In this document: piece after piece, positions 35,383-46,285 of the stretch
Position numbering within the stretch: the first letter of the stretch is position 1
Layout: each line of letters begins with the position of its first letter
DNA from: Alisma plantago-aquatica
Taxonomy: Eukaryota > Streptophyta > Magnoliopsida > Alismatales > Alismataceae
DNA length: 64,000 bases
NCBI GenBank assembly: GCA_963693085.1
Contig: OY856409.1
Location: 243,028,058 to 243,092,057 of the forward strand
Direction: 5' to 3'
Program-made: the position numbers and the translations under genes
Notes under the pieces: generated by a model
Told to the model about the DNA's origin: nothing
What the model saw: the letters and a program-made list of their open reading frames with translations, nothing else
Databases searched by the model: none

Positions 35383-38300
35383 ATGGATAGATCATGGATG
35401 TCCATTCGTAATCGTTGCACCCCAGAGTTTATATCTGGTCTTGATCAGTTTATTAGATTTGCCGAGGAACATAGGAAAAAACCTACAAATAGGTTCTACT
35501 GTCCATGTAGGCATTGCGGTAACAACTTGAAAGTCAACAATGGTGAGGAAATCAAAAGTCATGTCATGTGCAACGGGATTGTACAAGGCTATACAGAATG
35601 GCACTAGCATGGAGAGATTTCAAAATCGAAACCAGTAGATGTCGATAGCAGTGCTTGGGTGGAAGAAGAAATTGCCTCCGATGACGTAAATGTGAACGAA
35701 CTAGTTCCAGCAGACATCGTTGATGCGATACTAGATAGTTGTAGGGTAGAGCACACCGATCCACCTCCTATCTTTAGAAACATTGTGCATGATGCTGAGA
35801 TACCGTTATACACAGGCTGTGCTAAGTTTACGAAGCTTAGCGCTGTGTTGAGATTGTATAAGTTGAAAGCTAACAATAGATGGAGCGACAAAAGCTTCAC
35901 TTCATTGTTGACTTTGTTGAAAGAAATGCTTCCTGAAGGAAACGAGCTACCAATCTCAACATACCAGGTAAAGAAAATGTTGTGCCCAATGGGAATGGAG
36001 GCCAAGAAGATACACGCATGCCCGAATGATTGTGTATTATTTCAAAAGGACTATGTAGATTTGAAAGATTGTCCAAAATGTGGTGCGTCACGGTATAAAT
36101 TGACGACTTCGGGGGAGTCCAAAACTGGTTCTCCTGCCAAGGTGTTGTGGTATCTACCTATAATATCACGGTTTCAACGCTTGTTTGCAAATCCGAAAGA
36201 TGCGAATAATTTGAGGTGGCATGCAGATGTTAAGAAAAATAATGATGGGATCCTGCGACATGCGTCTGATTCCCCACAGTGGAAGAAGATTGATCTATTG
36301 TACCCCAAATTTGGTGAAGAAGATAGGAATCTAAGACTTGGGCTTTGTACAGATGGGATGAATCCGTACGGGACATTGAGCAGCCAACATAGCACTTGGC
36401 CAGTCATGCTTGTTATATACAATCTTCCTCCCTGGATGTGTATGAAAAATAAGTACGTTATGTTGTCATTGTTGATATCGGGCCCTAAACAACCCGGAAA
36501 TGATATCGATGTTTATCTTGAACCTTTGATTGATGACTTAAAGAAACTTTGGGCTGAAGGTGTGATGACCTATGATGCTTCAGCAAGAGAGACATTTCGT
36601 TTGCACGCTATGTTGTTTTGCACTATTAATGACTTTGCAGCATATGGGAATTTGTCTGGATATAGTGTCAAAGGAGCTAAAGCGTGTCCTATATGTGAAG
36701 AAAACACTGATTCAATAAGACTAAAACATGGCGGCAAGACTGTATATCTTGGTCATCGAAGGTTTCTTTCAAAATTCCATCCGTATCATAGGAAGCGCAA
36801 AGCATTCAATGGATGGAATGATGAACGGAGTGCACCTAAACCTATACCAGGGGATGTTGTTTATGAAAGAGTAAAAGACATTGTCAATGAATTTGGTAAG
36901 AAATCACAATGTAGTATGGCCACACGGAGTGACAATTCTTCATTCAAGAAGAAGTCAATATTTTGGGATCTTCCTTATTGGAGTTCTTTGACAGTCAGGC
37001 ATTGTATCGATGTAATGCACGTTGAGAAAAATGTCTGTGATAGCATCATTGGTACTCTGTTAAATATACCAGGTAAGACTAAAGATGGGATAAAATCCAG
37101 ACTGGACCTATGTGAAATTAGAATAAGGTCAGAATTAATAGAATTACGTGAAATGGGTAGTAAAAGAACATACTTACCTCCCGCTTGTTACACGTTGTCT
37201 AGAAAGGAGAAGAAAACTTTTTGTGAATGCTTGGTAAATGTTAAGGTGCCACATGGTTACTCATCCAACATCCGTAGATTGGTATCAATGAAAGATCTGA
37301 AGTTGATAGGTCTTAAATCTCATGATTGTCACACTCTAATGCAACAAATATTGCCCGTGGCAATTCGATCTATATTGCCGAAGCATGTAAGGTTTGCAAT
37401 TACCAGACTTTGTTTCTTTTTCAACAGTCTATGCAGCAAAGTTATTGACCCTGATACTCTCGATAATTTGCAAAGAGAAGTGGTTGTTACCCTATGTCAG
37501 CTTGAGATGTATTTCCCTCCTTCGTTCTTTGATATCATGGTACATCTTGTTGTCCACTTGACTAGGGAAGTGAAAATTTTGGGACCAGTTTTCTTGCATT
37601 GGATGTATCCCTTTGAACGATACATGAGCGTTTTTAAAGGTGATGTTCGAAACCGTTATCAGCCTGAAGGGAGTATTATTGAAGGTTATGTGGCGAGAGA
37701 GGTTATGGATTTTTGCAATGACTTTCTCAGTGGTAATGACACTCCTGATAATGACAAGAATATTGAGGAGGGCAAAGGAATTTTGGGATCACGGGTGAAA
37801 GTAATCAGTCGTGAGCAGTTGGGACAAGCTCACTTGTATATTTTACAAAATATGGACGAAGTGAGTGTTTATATCGAGGAACATACCAATTTCATAAAGA
37901 GACAACATCCTCGAGCAAGTTCAATGTGGCTTGCTAGAGAGCATAATAAGACTTTACTAAGTGGTTTGAAGATAAAGTCTTACACCAACTATCTCAAACA
38001 CCAAATGATATTACGGAAACTATCAAATGCCTCACCTTTAAACCAAAACCGAATGTTATGTCTTATGAAGGGTTTGACATTAATGGATTCACATATTACA
38101 CAAAGCGCCAAGATGATAAGAGTGTCGTCCAAAATAGTGGGGTCATTCTTCAAGCGTCGACTATGTACTTTGCAAGTGCAAAGGATAAGAGTCCACGTGA
38201 AGCTAAAATGTCATATTACGGTGTCATTGAGGACATTTGGGAGTTTGACTACATAGATTTCAAAATTCCGCTCTTTAAATGTAATTGGGTTGATAACACC

Positions 38301-38630
38301 AAAGGAGTTATAGTGGATGAATTGGGTTTCACTTTGGTGAACTTTGAAAAGATTGGCGAGAAGAGTGAACCATTCATATTGGCATCACAGGCGAAACAAA
38401 TATTCTATATCGATGATCCTACGAATGATAAATGGTCGGTTGTTCTTCATGGTAAAAGACAATTCATTGAAGATCCTATAGATGAAGAAGAGTACTATGA
38501 TAAGTATGATGACTCCAGTCCATTCTCAGTTGGGTTGCCAACTCCACAAAATATTGAAGCTAATGATGACTTATATGTGCGCGGAGATCACAATGAAGGA
38601 TTGTTAATTGATAAAAGATCACAATTTTAG
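35383..38630 (+). pseudogene. CACTA TNP2-type transposase, one stop and one frameshift
   Basis: TNP2/TnpD proteins cut and join CACTA ends. The ATG at 35,383 follows a splice-acceptor-like 'ctctgatcatag', so an upstream non-coding exon is likely. The first 74 codons form the transposase-associated domain, with 'CPCRHCGNNLK'. An in-frame TAG at 35,605-35,607 is followed by the same phase for 2.4 kb. The TNP2 core lies at about 36,190-36,860, including 'LCTDGMNPYG', 'YNLPPWMCMKNKY' and 'KACPICEENT'. 'HCIDVMHVEKNVCDS' (about 37,000) is also conserved in the family. A DUF4218 region (about 37,300-37,750) follows. Near 37,995-38,010 the reading shifts frame, and a DUF4216 region continues to the stop at 38,628-38,630. 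Two lesions in about 1,080 codons mark recent loss, or read errors. Confidence 0.9.
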
Positions 38631-38642
38631 AGACATGTATGT

Positions 38643-38738
38643 TTATACAAATGCTAAATGTTTGCCTTTTTCTAGTTAATACAAATGCTAAATGTTTGCC
38701 TTTTTCTAGTTAATACAAATGCTAAATGTTTGCCTTTT
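38643..38738 (+). repeat. 34-bp tandem repeat, three copies
   Basis: The unit 'acaaatgctaaatgtttgcc' plus 'tttttctagttaat' is repeated nearly perfectly three times directly after the TNP2 stop. It lies in the short gap before the next gene. Confidence 0.85.
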
Positions 38739-38753
38739 TAATGACATTTTCAG

Positions 38754-41700
38754 ATGGCTGACCATGATGAGCATGATGTCCATGATGAGCATGAAGTCCA
38801 TGATGAGCATGCTGTCCATGACGAGCATGGCGAGGATACCAATGTAAGTTCTAAAAACATATCCTGTATTTCTATAAAATTCATTATCTTCAAGTTATGT
38901 CATATATCCTATATTTCTATATTGGGCTAATTCAGTGTGTTTATTTTTTTCAAAATTTAGGTTGATGATGCACATGTACCCACTGAAGCACTGGAGCAAC
39001 TTGATGCGCAACACCAAACACTTAACAAGAAAAGGGGCATCACTCTGTTGAAGAAGTTAATAGCGCTAAGTGGCAATGGATCCAAATTGGTTGTGGAGTT
39101 TGATAATGGAGGAAATGCAATTGGAGTGAACCGCAATAATTTTGTAAACTATCTTGGGTGTACCACTCGGAGCCATTGTGGTGTTAAGTATGATAATTGG
39201 CATAAAGTTCCTCAGGGGAAAAAGACTTGATATGGAAGGATTTATGCGTGAGTTATTATTATTTGCAATTCTATTTTGTAGATTACAAATTCTATTATTT
39301 GCAATTCTATTTTGGATACTAGTTAATAACATTTCTATTTTATAGAATCTGTATGCATTGGATGAGAAGTTGCATCGTAAAAGTGTGATGCAACGTGCTG
39401 GAAAGATGCTTAGGAATTATAGGACAAATCTGAACAGAGAATACATAAAAGAGGGTGATAAGAAGAAGAAGTCAGCCCTTGAACAATGGAACTTCTTGGA
39501 CAAAGAAGATTGGGACAATTTTGTTGCTTCAAGAAAATCTGAAGAATTCAAGGTATTAGGCGTCACTCCCAATTTAATTAATATACATTGTATTCACCTA
39601 TTCAAGATTAACATTTAGTGCTACTAACCAAATCATTAATGTGCATACTAACTAGGCCCTCAGTGACGCACAAAAAGCAAGGCGTGCACTGAATGTGCAT
39701 GACCACACTATGGGTCCAAAAGGCTATGCAAGCGTTCGCCAAAGACTACAGGTGGAGTCTGCGGCTACTCAGGAGTCTGCTGCTACTGAGGAGTCTGGCA
39801 CACCCATGCCTCGCCATGATATCTGGATAGCTGGGAGGCAAAACAAGAAGGGTGAAATAAAGAACCCCGTAACTGCTGAGGCGGATGCGAAAATGGTAAA
39901 ATACAACTCTTAGAGCAATCGTTTGAATATTGATTATTTGTTAACTTACCAATTTCTGTTGATGGTGATTAGCGGGAGCTGCACGAGCAGAGGAAACAAG
40001 GCACGTTCATCCCTCAGGGCACACAAGATGAATTGACAGTTGCTCTGGGTAACCCAGAGCATCCTGGATGTGTTAGGGGTGCAGGCGCTGGTGTGGGCAT
40101 CAAATCATTCTTTGGGCCATCCCAGCGCAAACCCAAAGTGGGACTTTCACAAGAAGAGGTAACCTATACTTTTTTTAGAATGTTGCTGCAAAAGGAAATT
40201 CAATAATAAGAAGCTAATGTTTCTTTTATCCATGTATAGGAGAATAAGAGAGTCGAGGATATAGTTGCTAAGAAGGTCAACGATGTAGTTGCTGAGAAGG
40301 TCAAGGAAGAATTGCTGCGGTGGCAGGCATCTCAGGCTTCCAATCAGCCTATGGCGACCCACTCTTCTCCTGATGTACAGACTACAAGTAATCCTGTAGA
40401 CCCACCGCCAAACACGTCTGCTGTAAGTATTGTTTATGACATTGTAGTTAGTCTTTTCAAGTTGTTATGTTTTCAAGATGATATGTATATATGTATAACA
40501 TTCTTTACGTAAATTTGTAGGCATTGAAGCCATGCTGCTTAAGAATACAAGACTATGTTGTTGCAGAGGCGCAGGCTTACCCGTCCCTTCCTGGGGAAAG
40601 GTTTCACGGGACTCCAATGCCACAGGGCTACGTTTGTGTGGGCCCATTACGTGTGTTACCCGATTGGAGGGAAGCTACATTGCCATATCCCCACCCGGAT
40701 ATTGATACACTTGCTGAGGCAGAAGGTGGGGTCATATTGTGGCCCAAAGCAGATGTCGTCTACACTACTAAAATTGTAAGATAAATTTACATTGATTTAG
40801 ACTGTTAATGTGTATATATGATGTCAACTGATCTGAAATTATATATACAGGTTAAAAAGAAGACACCAGGAGCACCTAGGCCTCCACCTCCACTTCCCGC
40901 ATTACCAACTTGGGTTCCAACTGACCTAACATACCTGTTAGGTCCTGCTTGTAGGGGAATGGCATGTTGGCTACGGGCACATAATATACATTGCCCGATA
41001 ATTGTTTCTTTAGATGCAGATTATGCATGTCAATCATACGATAGCTCTTTATTTATACAAGATATTATTGAGCTGTTTATGTATGATTGGCTGAATACAT
41101 CAATGATAGAGACATCGATAAGGTGAGATCTTATTTATACATCCATATACCTTGTGTAAGATCTGGTGATCTGGTTTCTTATATATTAATGCATACGTAA
41201 TACATGTTTTGCAGCTACTTAGTCGAAGATCATTGCAAACAATTTGCATTTGATCATGTGGTATTTTTGATTCCATCATTGATTAGTATGGTAGCTAAAG
41301 ACCCTGATACTGTTCAACAATATTGTATAGATGCTTTTACAATTTTTGGTCAACAAAAGAAGACGATAATAATAGCTCCATTCAATGTCAAGTAAGTTTA
41401 CTTTATTTATAATTTGGACTTAAGAAAATTCCATTTTTATTGTGCATTTTGAGTTATTAATTGTTAACTTTTTACCTCTAGCGGTAAACATTGGGAGTTA
41501 CTAGTTATTGTCCCCGGGACGTTCACTATTTATTATCTAGATCCTGCGGGAAGTACATTAAACACTAAAATTGGACACGTAATGAGAATGCCATTATTCT
41601 GGTGAGAAATATTTCATTTTTGTATATGTTAACATCTCTTATTACATTACTATTTACTTATGAAATTTACTGTGTTATATTAACATGTAGGGGTTTAGAT

Positions 41701-42198
41701 GCATTCAAAAAGGCTGGAGGAACGGTCCCAAGGAAAAAGAACCAGCCAATAAATTGGCAGAACGTACAAGTAAGTTCCCGACTCCAATGTATATATTATT
41801 GATGTGAATTGTGCTTAGTTGTATTATTTTGTATGTTTCAATTTATAGTGCGCTACACAAGACAATGGCTGGGCATGCACATACTATGTGATGCGATTTA
41901 TGCAGATGATTATCCGATATGCTGAATTGGACATCGATACCATACATGAGGTATTATATATAGTCTCATTAGTTAGTATGAAATATATCAATCTTATTTT
42001 TATATTATTACTTATATATATACATCATTCTCTTTGAAGGTGTTTAAAACAGACAACACTACAGGTAAATGCTTAAAAAATATACATGCTCCATATACGA
42101 TGGAAGCATTAAATGAAATACGAGAAGAATGGGCAAAAGCCATACAAGCAGTGGCAACTGTAAGATATAATTGGGATGTTGATAGCGATAATGAATGA
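38754..42198 (+). pseudogene. CACTA second gene: En/Spm Transposase_24 region joined to Ulp1/C48 protease, 13 exons
   Basis: Exons by GT-AG and phase: 38,754-38,843; 38,961-39,247; 39,346-39,552; 39,656-39,895; 39,973-40,158; 40,240-40,422; 40,521-40,775; 40,851-41,122; 41,215-41,391; 41,482-41,601; 41,691-41,769; 41,849-41,950; 42,040-42,198. The product would be about 785 residues. Exon 1 is a DEH-rich repeat. Exons 2-4 read as plant En/Spm transposase (PF03004-like), including 'LDKEDWDNFVASR' and 'PKGYASVRQRL'. Exons 5-7 are a coiled, proline-rich linker. Exons 8-13 form a Ulp1-like cysteine protease with 'GKHWELLVIVPG', 'YYLDPAG' and 'TQDNGWACTYYVMRFM', which supply His, Asp, Gln and Cys. 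One base is missing near 39,224, giving a stop at 39,228-39,230. Substrate and role are unknown; deSUMOylation is inferred from family only. Confidence 0.85.
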
Positions 42199-42454
42199 TA
42201 CTTTGTAAATGAATATTTCTGAATGTTAATACATGTATTTGAATGTTTCTATATGTGTGAATGTGAGAATTGAATTGATGTCTGAATGTATCTACTTGTG
42301 TGAATTATTTTTTGTGAATTTTGCAGGTTTGTGGCCTGTTTGTAGGCTGATATCAATGGATGTCGTAAACCTGCAGTTCAGAAAACTGAACTGCAGGTTC
42401 TCATCCTGCTGACCAGCCACAGCAGGCCTGCAAATTGATATAAAAAAAATAGAT
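42199..42454 (+). other. 3' region of the second CACTA gene, with a perfect hairpin
   Basis: No coding sequence is present. At 42,368-42,399 a perfect 14-bp stem (AACCTGCAGTTCAG / CTGAACTGCAGGTT) encloses AAAA. It sits between the gene's stop and the right subterminal repeats. Confidence 0.8.
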
Positions 42455-42900
42455 ATAGGCGTCGGTTATTTACAGAAAACCGTCAGCAAAGACCTACATC
42501 GTCGGGTTTTTGCAAAACACCGACGCCTAATTTGGCCACAGCCGTACAGGAAATGGCGTCGGTTGTTCGTGTCAAACCGATGCCTATTTAATCTATAAGC
42601 GTCGGTCTTTTGGTAGATAACCGATGCCAAAAGGGTTCGCGCCACAGAAAACGGTGTCATCTAGGACACTTTCTACGTCGGTCTTTTAGTAGATAACCGA
42701 CGCCGAATGTGTCCTAGATGACGCCGTTTTCTGTGGCGCGAACCCTTTTGGCGTCGGCTATCTACTAAAAGACCGACGCCTATAGATTAAATAGGCATCG
42801 GTTAAAAAACCAACGCCTAAGTGTTCGACCTTTAGCGGCGCCCACATAGGCGTCGGTCGGAAACCGACGCCAAAGGGGTTACACAACCGACGCCAAAGGC
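42455..42900 (+). repeat. CACTA right subterminal repeats with a 90-bp-arm palindrome
   Basis: GGCGTCGGTT-type words recur in both orientations. The arms 42,580-42,669 and 42,709-42,798 are inverted copies with about five mismatches over 90 bases, around a 39-base loop that itself carries ACGTCGGTC...ACCGACGCC. It matches the left end in motif but not in fine structure. Confidence 0.9.
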
Positions 42901-42919
42901 TGTTTCTGTAGTAGTGGGT

Positions 42920-45900
42920 TCAACTCTTAAGTGAATGACTTGGTTTTTAATTAAATAATGGGAAAACGGTATCAAAACCGTTTGGAGGATATCCAAATGA
43001 TCCCAAGACTGTTTGGGGTCAGGTCATGACCCAATTGAATGATGGTTCAATGGGTTCAACATCAATTAGACTCATGTTGATGTATGTTGGAGGGTAATCG
43101 ATTCCAAACCCTAATCCAATCAATCCCAACCCTAATTGGTGACCAATTGAAGTTCAATTGAGGGTCAAATTAGTAAGGATTGACCTAATTAATTCAATTG
43201 ATGAGTGGCTAGCCTTGGCATGAACATTTGGGGGTTTCAAAATTGAAAACCCTAACTCAATTGGATAGGTTGAGGCACCTTTTGGTCCATGCGGTTTTGA
43301 GGGTGTTTGGTCCAAACGATCTCAAGGCCGTTTGAGTCCAAACGGTCTCAAGACCATTTGGGACCAAACGATCTCAAGACCATTTGGGGCCAAACGATCC
43401 CAAACCGTTTGGTGGCCATGAGGTTTCAAGATCAATTTGTCCATGCGGTTTCAAGGTCAAAGTTGGCCAAACAGTCAACACGACCAAACGGTCTTCACCT
43501 CATCTAGGGAAAACGGTCTTGATGGTGTACCTTTCCATGCGGTCTTGAAAGTCAAAGGGTCCAAACGGTCAACAACTCCATGCGGTTTCAAAACCATTTG
43601 GAGGTTGAAAGTGTAAAACCGTTTGGGGTCTTTTAAGGTCAAGAATGTTTGATGCTTTAAAGGCTAAGATGGTTTAATGGTTGATTAACCTAAACCCTAA
43701 AAATACCTAAAGTCATTAAGGGGTTAAGTAATGAGTGGACTAATGTATGTTATGGTCAATGGTGAACATTACAAAAGTATCCTTAATGGGTTAGTGTGAC
43801 TAGTACCTCTTGATCAAGCAAACCCTAATGACCATAGTAGTGATGACATGACTTATGCTATCAAGGTTGAATTGACTTAACTTAATCATGAGAGATGTAA
43901 ACATCATATAATAGTAAGAGGAGAGAGAAGACTCCTAATTGAATGAGAATGAAGTAAAATACCTCCAATATATATGAATATACATAATTAGGGTATGATC
44001 CTTTATGATGAGAGCATGGAAACCCTAATTGTAATGATTAATGAATCTTAACTTAGTTGAGGCCATTAATGGAAGTAATTTTCATACATGATGATGGTAT
44101 GACCTCAATTCATTGTAATGTGAATAGTAAACCCTAAATCTAGGGTGATGTGATGATATGAATAGTAAACCCTAAATCTAGGGTGATGTGATGATATGAA
44201 TAGTAAACCCTAATTCTGGGTTATGCCTTTAAGCATGAAACTTCATGATTGAAGTATGAAATGAGGAATCACCTTCCTTAATTAAGAAAAAGGGGTTGAA
44301 TAACCCTAATTCAATTGAATGGGGAAAACCTAACCTTATTGAAGGCTTAATGGTACAACCCTTGAATTCAAAGATTATCTCTGTTTTGTAATATGCTGAT
44401 ATAGAGATAAATTGCCTATTATTAAATGTATTAACCATGCAGGTTTTTATAAAGAAGTGATCATAGCCAGGTAAGGGTTATGATGTCATATTCATTGAAA
44501 GCATGTTATAAGATTTATGAATAATGATATACTATGTTTCCTGGTTTAAGAGGTAACATATGAGATTGATGGGCTATAAGAGCCATGAACAATATCTACA
44601 TTGATATAATCAAGGTCATGCTGTTAGATGACTTATGATGATCTAAGGGTTTGAACACCCATATTCCTATATCATAATGATGAGATGGTTAGGGATTGAC
44701 ATCCCAATGATATCTGGATGTGAAATGAACTAAACTTGATACATTTAGTATTCTTCCTTTATAGCAGTTGTTTTAATGGTTTATGTTTGAAAACATGCCT
44801 GATGCCAAAAGAATGCTATAATGTACTTAAATAATCAAGTATAATGATATCATGTAGAGCCCTAATCATAGATCCATCATTGTCAGTAGTTTAATGATGG
44901 TGAAACATGTTTTCCTAAGGGAACTCCTGGAGAACATACTTTTGAGTATGGTGGGGTTATGGACGCGAATATCCTTACACCCTAATGTAGGAATTGATGT
45001 AAGATGTACCTTTAATCCATCAATCCTCCATTATATATTTTATGTCGGGATGATGTATCACTAATATCCCGATGATGTTGTTAATGCTGCATCAGTGTGA
45101 GATAAACATGAAATCCCTCGATGGTGAAGAGAGTACAAAATGCCACTGTAGCTCTAATAGCAAAGTTGCCAGAATACCCTGGAAAGCTATTATAGTAGAG
45201 ACACGAGATGTCCTGCATGTTGATCCTCACACTGACTGAGGAAGATGAGGTCATAAGAATCCAAATCTTTTGATGACCTATGTATGGTATCGATGCGATT
45301 TCATAATGGTCTGTTGGAGAATGAGCGGTATACCTCATCTCCTCAGGGCATAATAATGTTTGAAAAACATAATCAGCCGTGTAGCATAACTGCTTAGGTT
45401 GAACTACGAGAAACAATGATTGATGATACATTGTTAAGAATCTTCTAGTTGGATAAATAGTATACATGTCCTTCATATTCTTTATTGAGATATGCTTTGA
45501 TATTCAATTAAGTTATAGTTGAAATGATTACATAAAAAGAATGTTGCTTCACTTAGTTATATAATGTTAAACCAGATGTTAAATGCTTAAAGTTATATTG
45601 CTTATTGTTATTCCTTAATTGCAATAACAAAGCTTCTGGAGAAGAGTTATAACTCTCGCTGGGACAATTATTCAATTGTCTCACCCCCGTGGGATTCGAC
45701 CTTTTAGGTGGACGCCGAGGACGGAGGAACCCATCTGAGGGTGAGGAGCAGCAGTAGCAAAATCAGGGACAATAGTGATTCTCAGGTGGAGACATTGTCT
45801 GTCAAGTCTTGTAGATAGTATGTCCTATGTGTCGTCTCTATATTCTCAGGTCATAGGAGTCAGTAAATCTGAGGTTTTTGGCTTAATGCCTTGAGATTTT

Positions 45901-46152
45901 TGTATCTTGCCTTGCACAGATAACAGGGCAATTGATGTATGTAATCACTCGAGATGTGATTTTATAGAGATGTAATGATGAATCATGATGTAGACAATTT
46001 ATCTTGTTTTCTTATAAAAGAGTTTTATTACTTAAAGATCTCTTTCCAAAAAGTTTTAATTTTTACTGATTTTTAATAATTCCGTTGCTAGTTAATCACT
46101 TCTGCATTAGTTTAATTTAGTTAATCTTGTGTTTTATAAGTTGGATCCCACA
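42920..46152 (+). repeat. Tekay 1 left LTR, second part
   Basis: It continues the LTR after the CACTA insertion and aligns with 52,645-54,713 up to 45,068. The last about 1.1 kb has no partner in the window. Quasi-palindromic AAACGGT...ACCGTTT words are dense at 42,963-43,640. A unit of about 38 bp containing 'gaatagtaaaccctaa' is repeated three times at 44,118-44,220. The LTR ends ...GGATCCCACA. Confidence 0.85.
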
Positions 46153-46157
46153 ATTAG

Positions 46158-46169
46158 TGGTATCAGAGC
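46158..46169 (+). promoter_or_regulatory. Primer binding site, initiator-Met tRNA type (Tekay 1)
   Basis: TGGTATCAGAGC lies five bases after the LTR end at 46,152. This is the standard site of Ty3/gypsy chromoviruses. Confidence 0.95.
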
Positions 46170-46285
46170 TCTAGGTTCGCTGAGTCTACAGAGACATATG
46201 ACTTAGGATGTTGAGTCTGTTCTAGTGTCTTCCAATATATCTAATAGTCTCTTCTTCTCCTCAGGAGAAGAATATAAGATTAAGG

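Larger units (their letters stand above)
32896..42916 (+). mobile_element. CACTA (En/Spm) DNA transposon, 10,021 bp
   Basis: The termini are CACTACTACAGAAATAGC at the left and the inverse of CACTACTACAGAAACAGCC at the right (42,898-42,916), flanked by GGT duplications. Palindromic GGCGTCGGTT/AACCGACGCC words fill both subterminal regions. From left to right it holds the subterminal repeats, a GC-rich island, a TNP2 fragment, a tandem palindrome, a TNP2 transposase gene, a 13-exon En/Spm-Ulp1 gene, and the right subterminal palindrome. It lies inside the left LTR of Tekay 1. Both genes have few lesions, so the element probably died recently or may be rescued in trans by relatives. Confidence 0.95.

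Noticed and set aside
38007..38256. C-terminal end of the long TNP2 frame as the true protein end
   Set aside because: The overlapping frame from 38,058 carries the conserved DUF4216 region and joins smoothly just upstream, so the tail to 38,256 is out of frame after a frameshift.
46158..46169. Possible tRNA gene matches at 46,158 and 57,643
   Set aside because: These are 12-base primer binding sites complementary to initiator-Met tRNA; no cloverleaf surrounds them.
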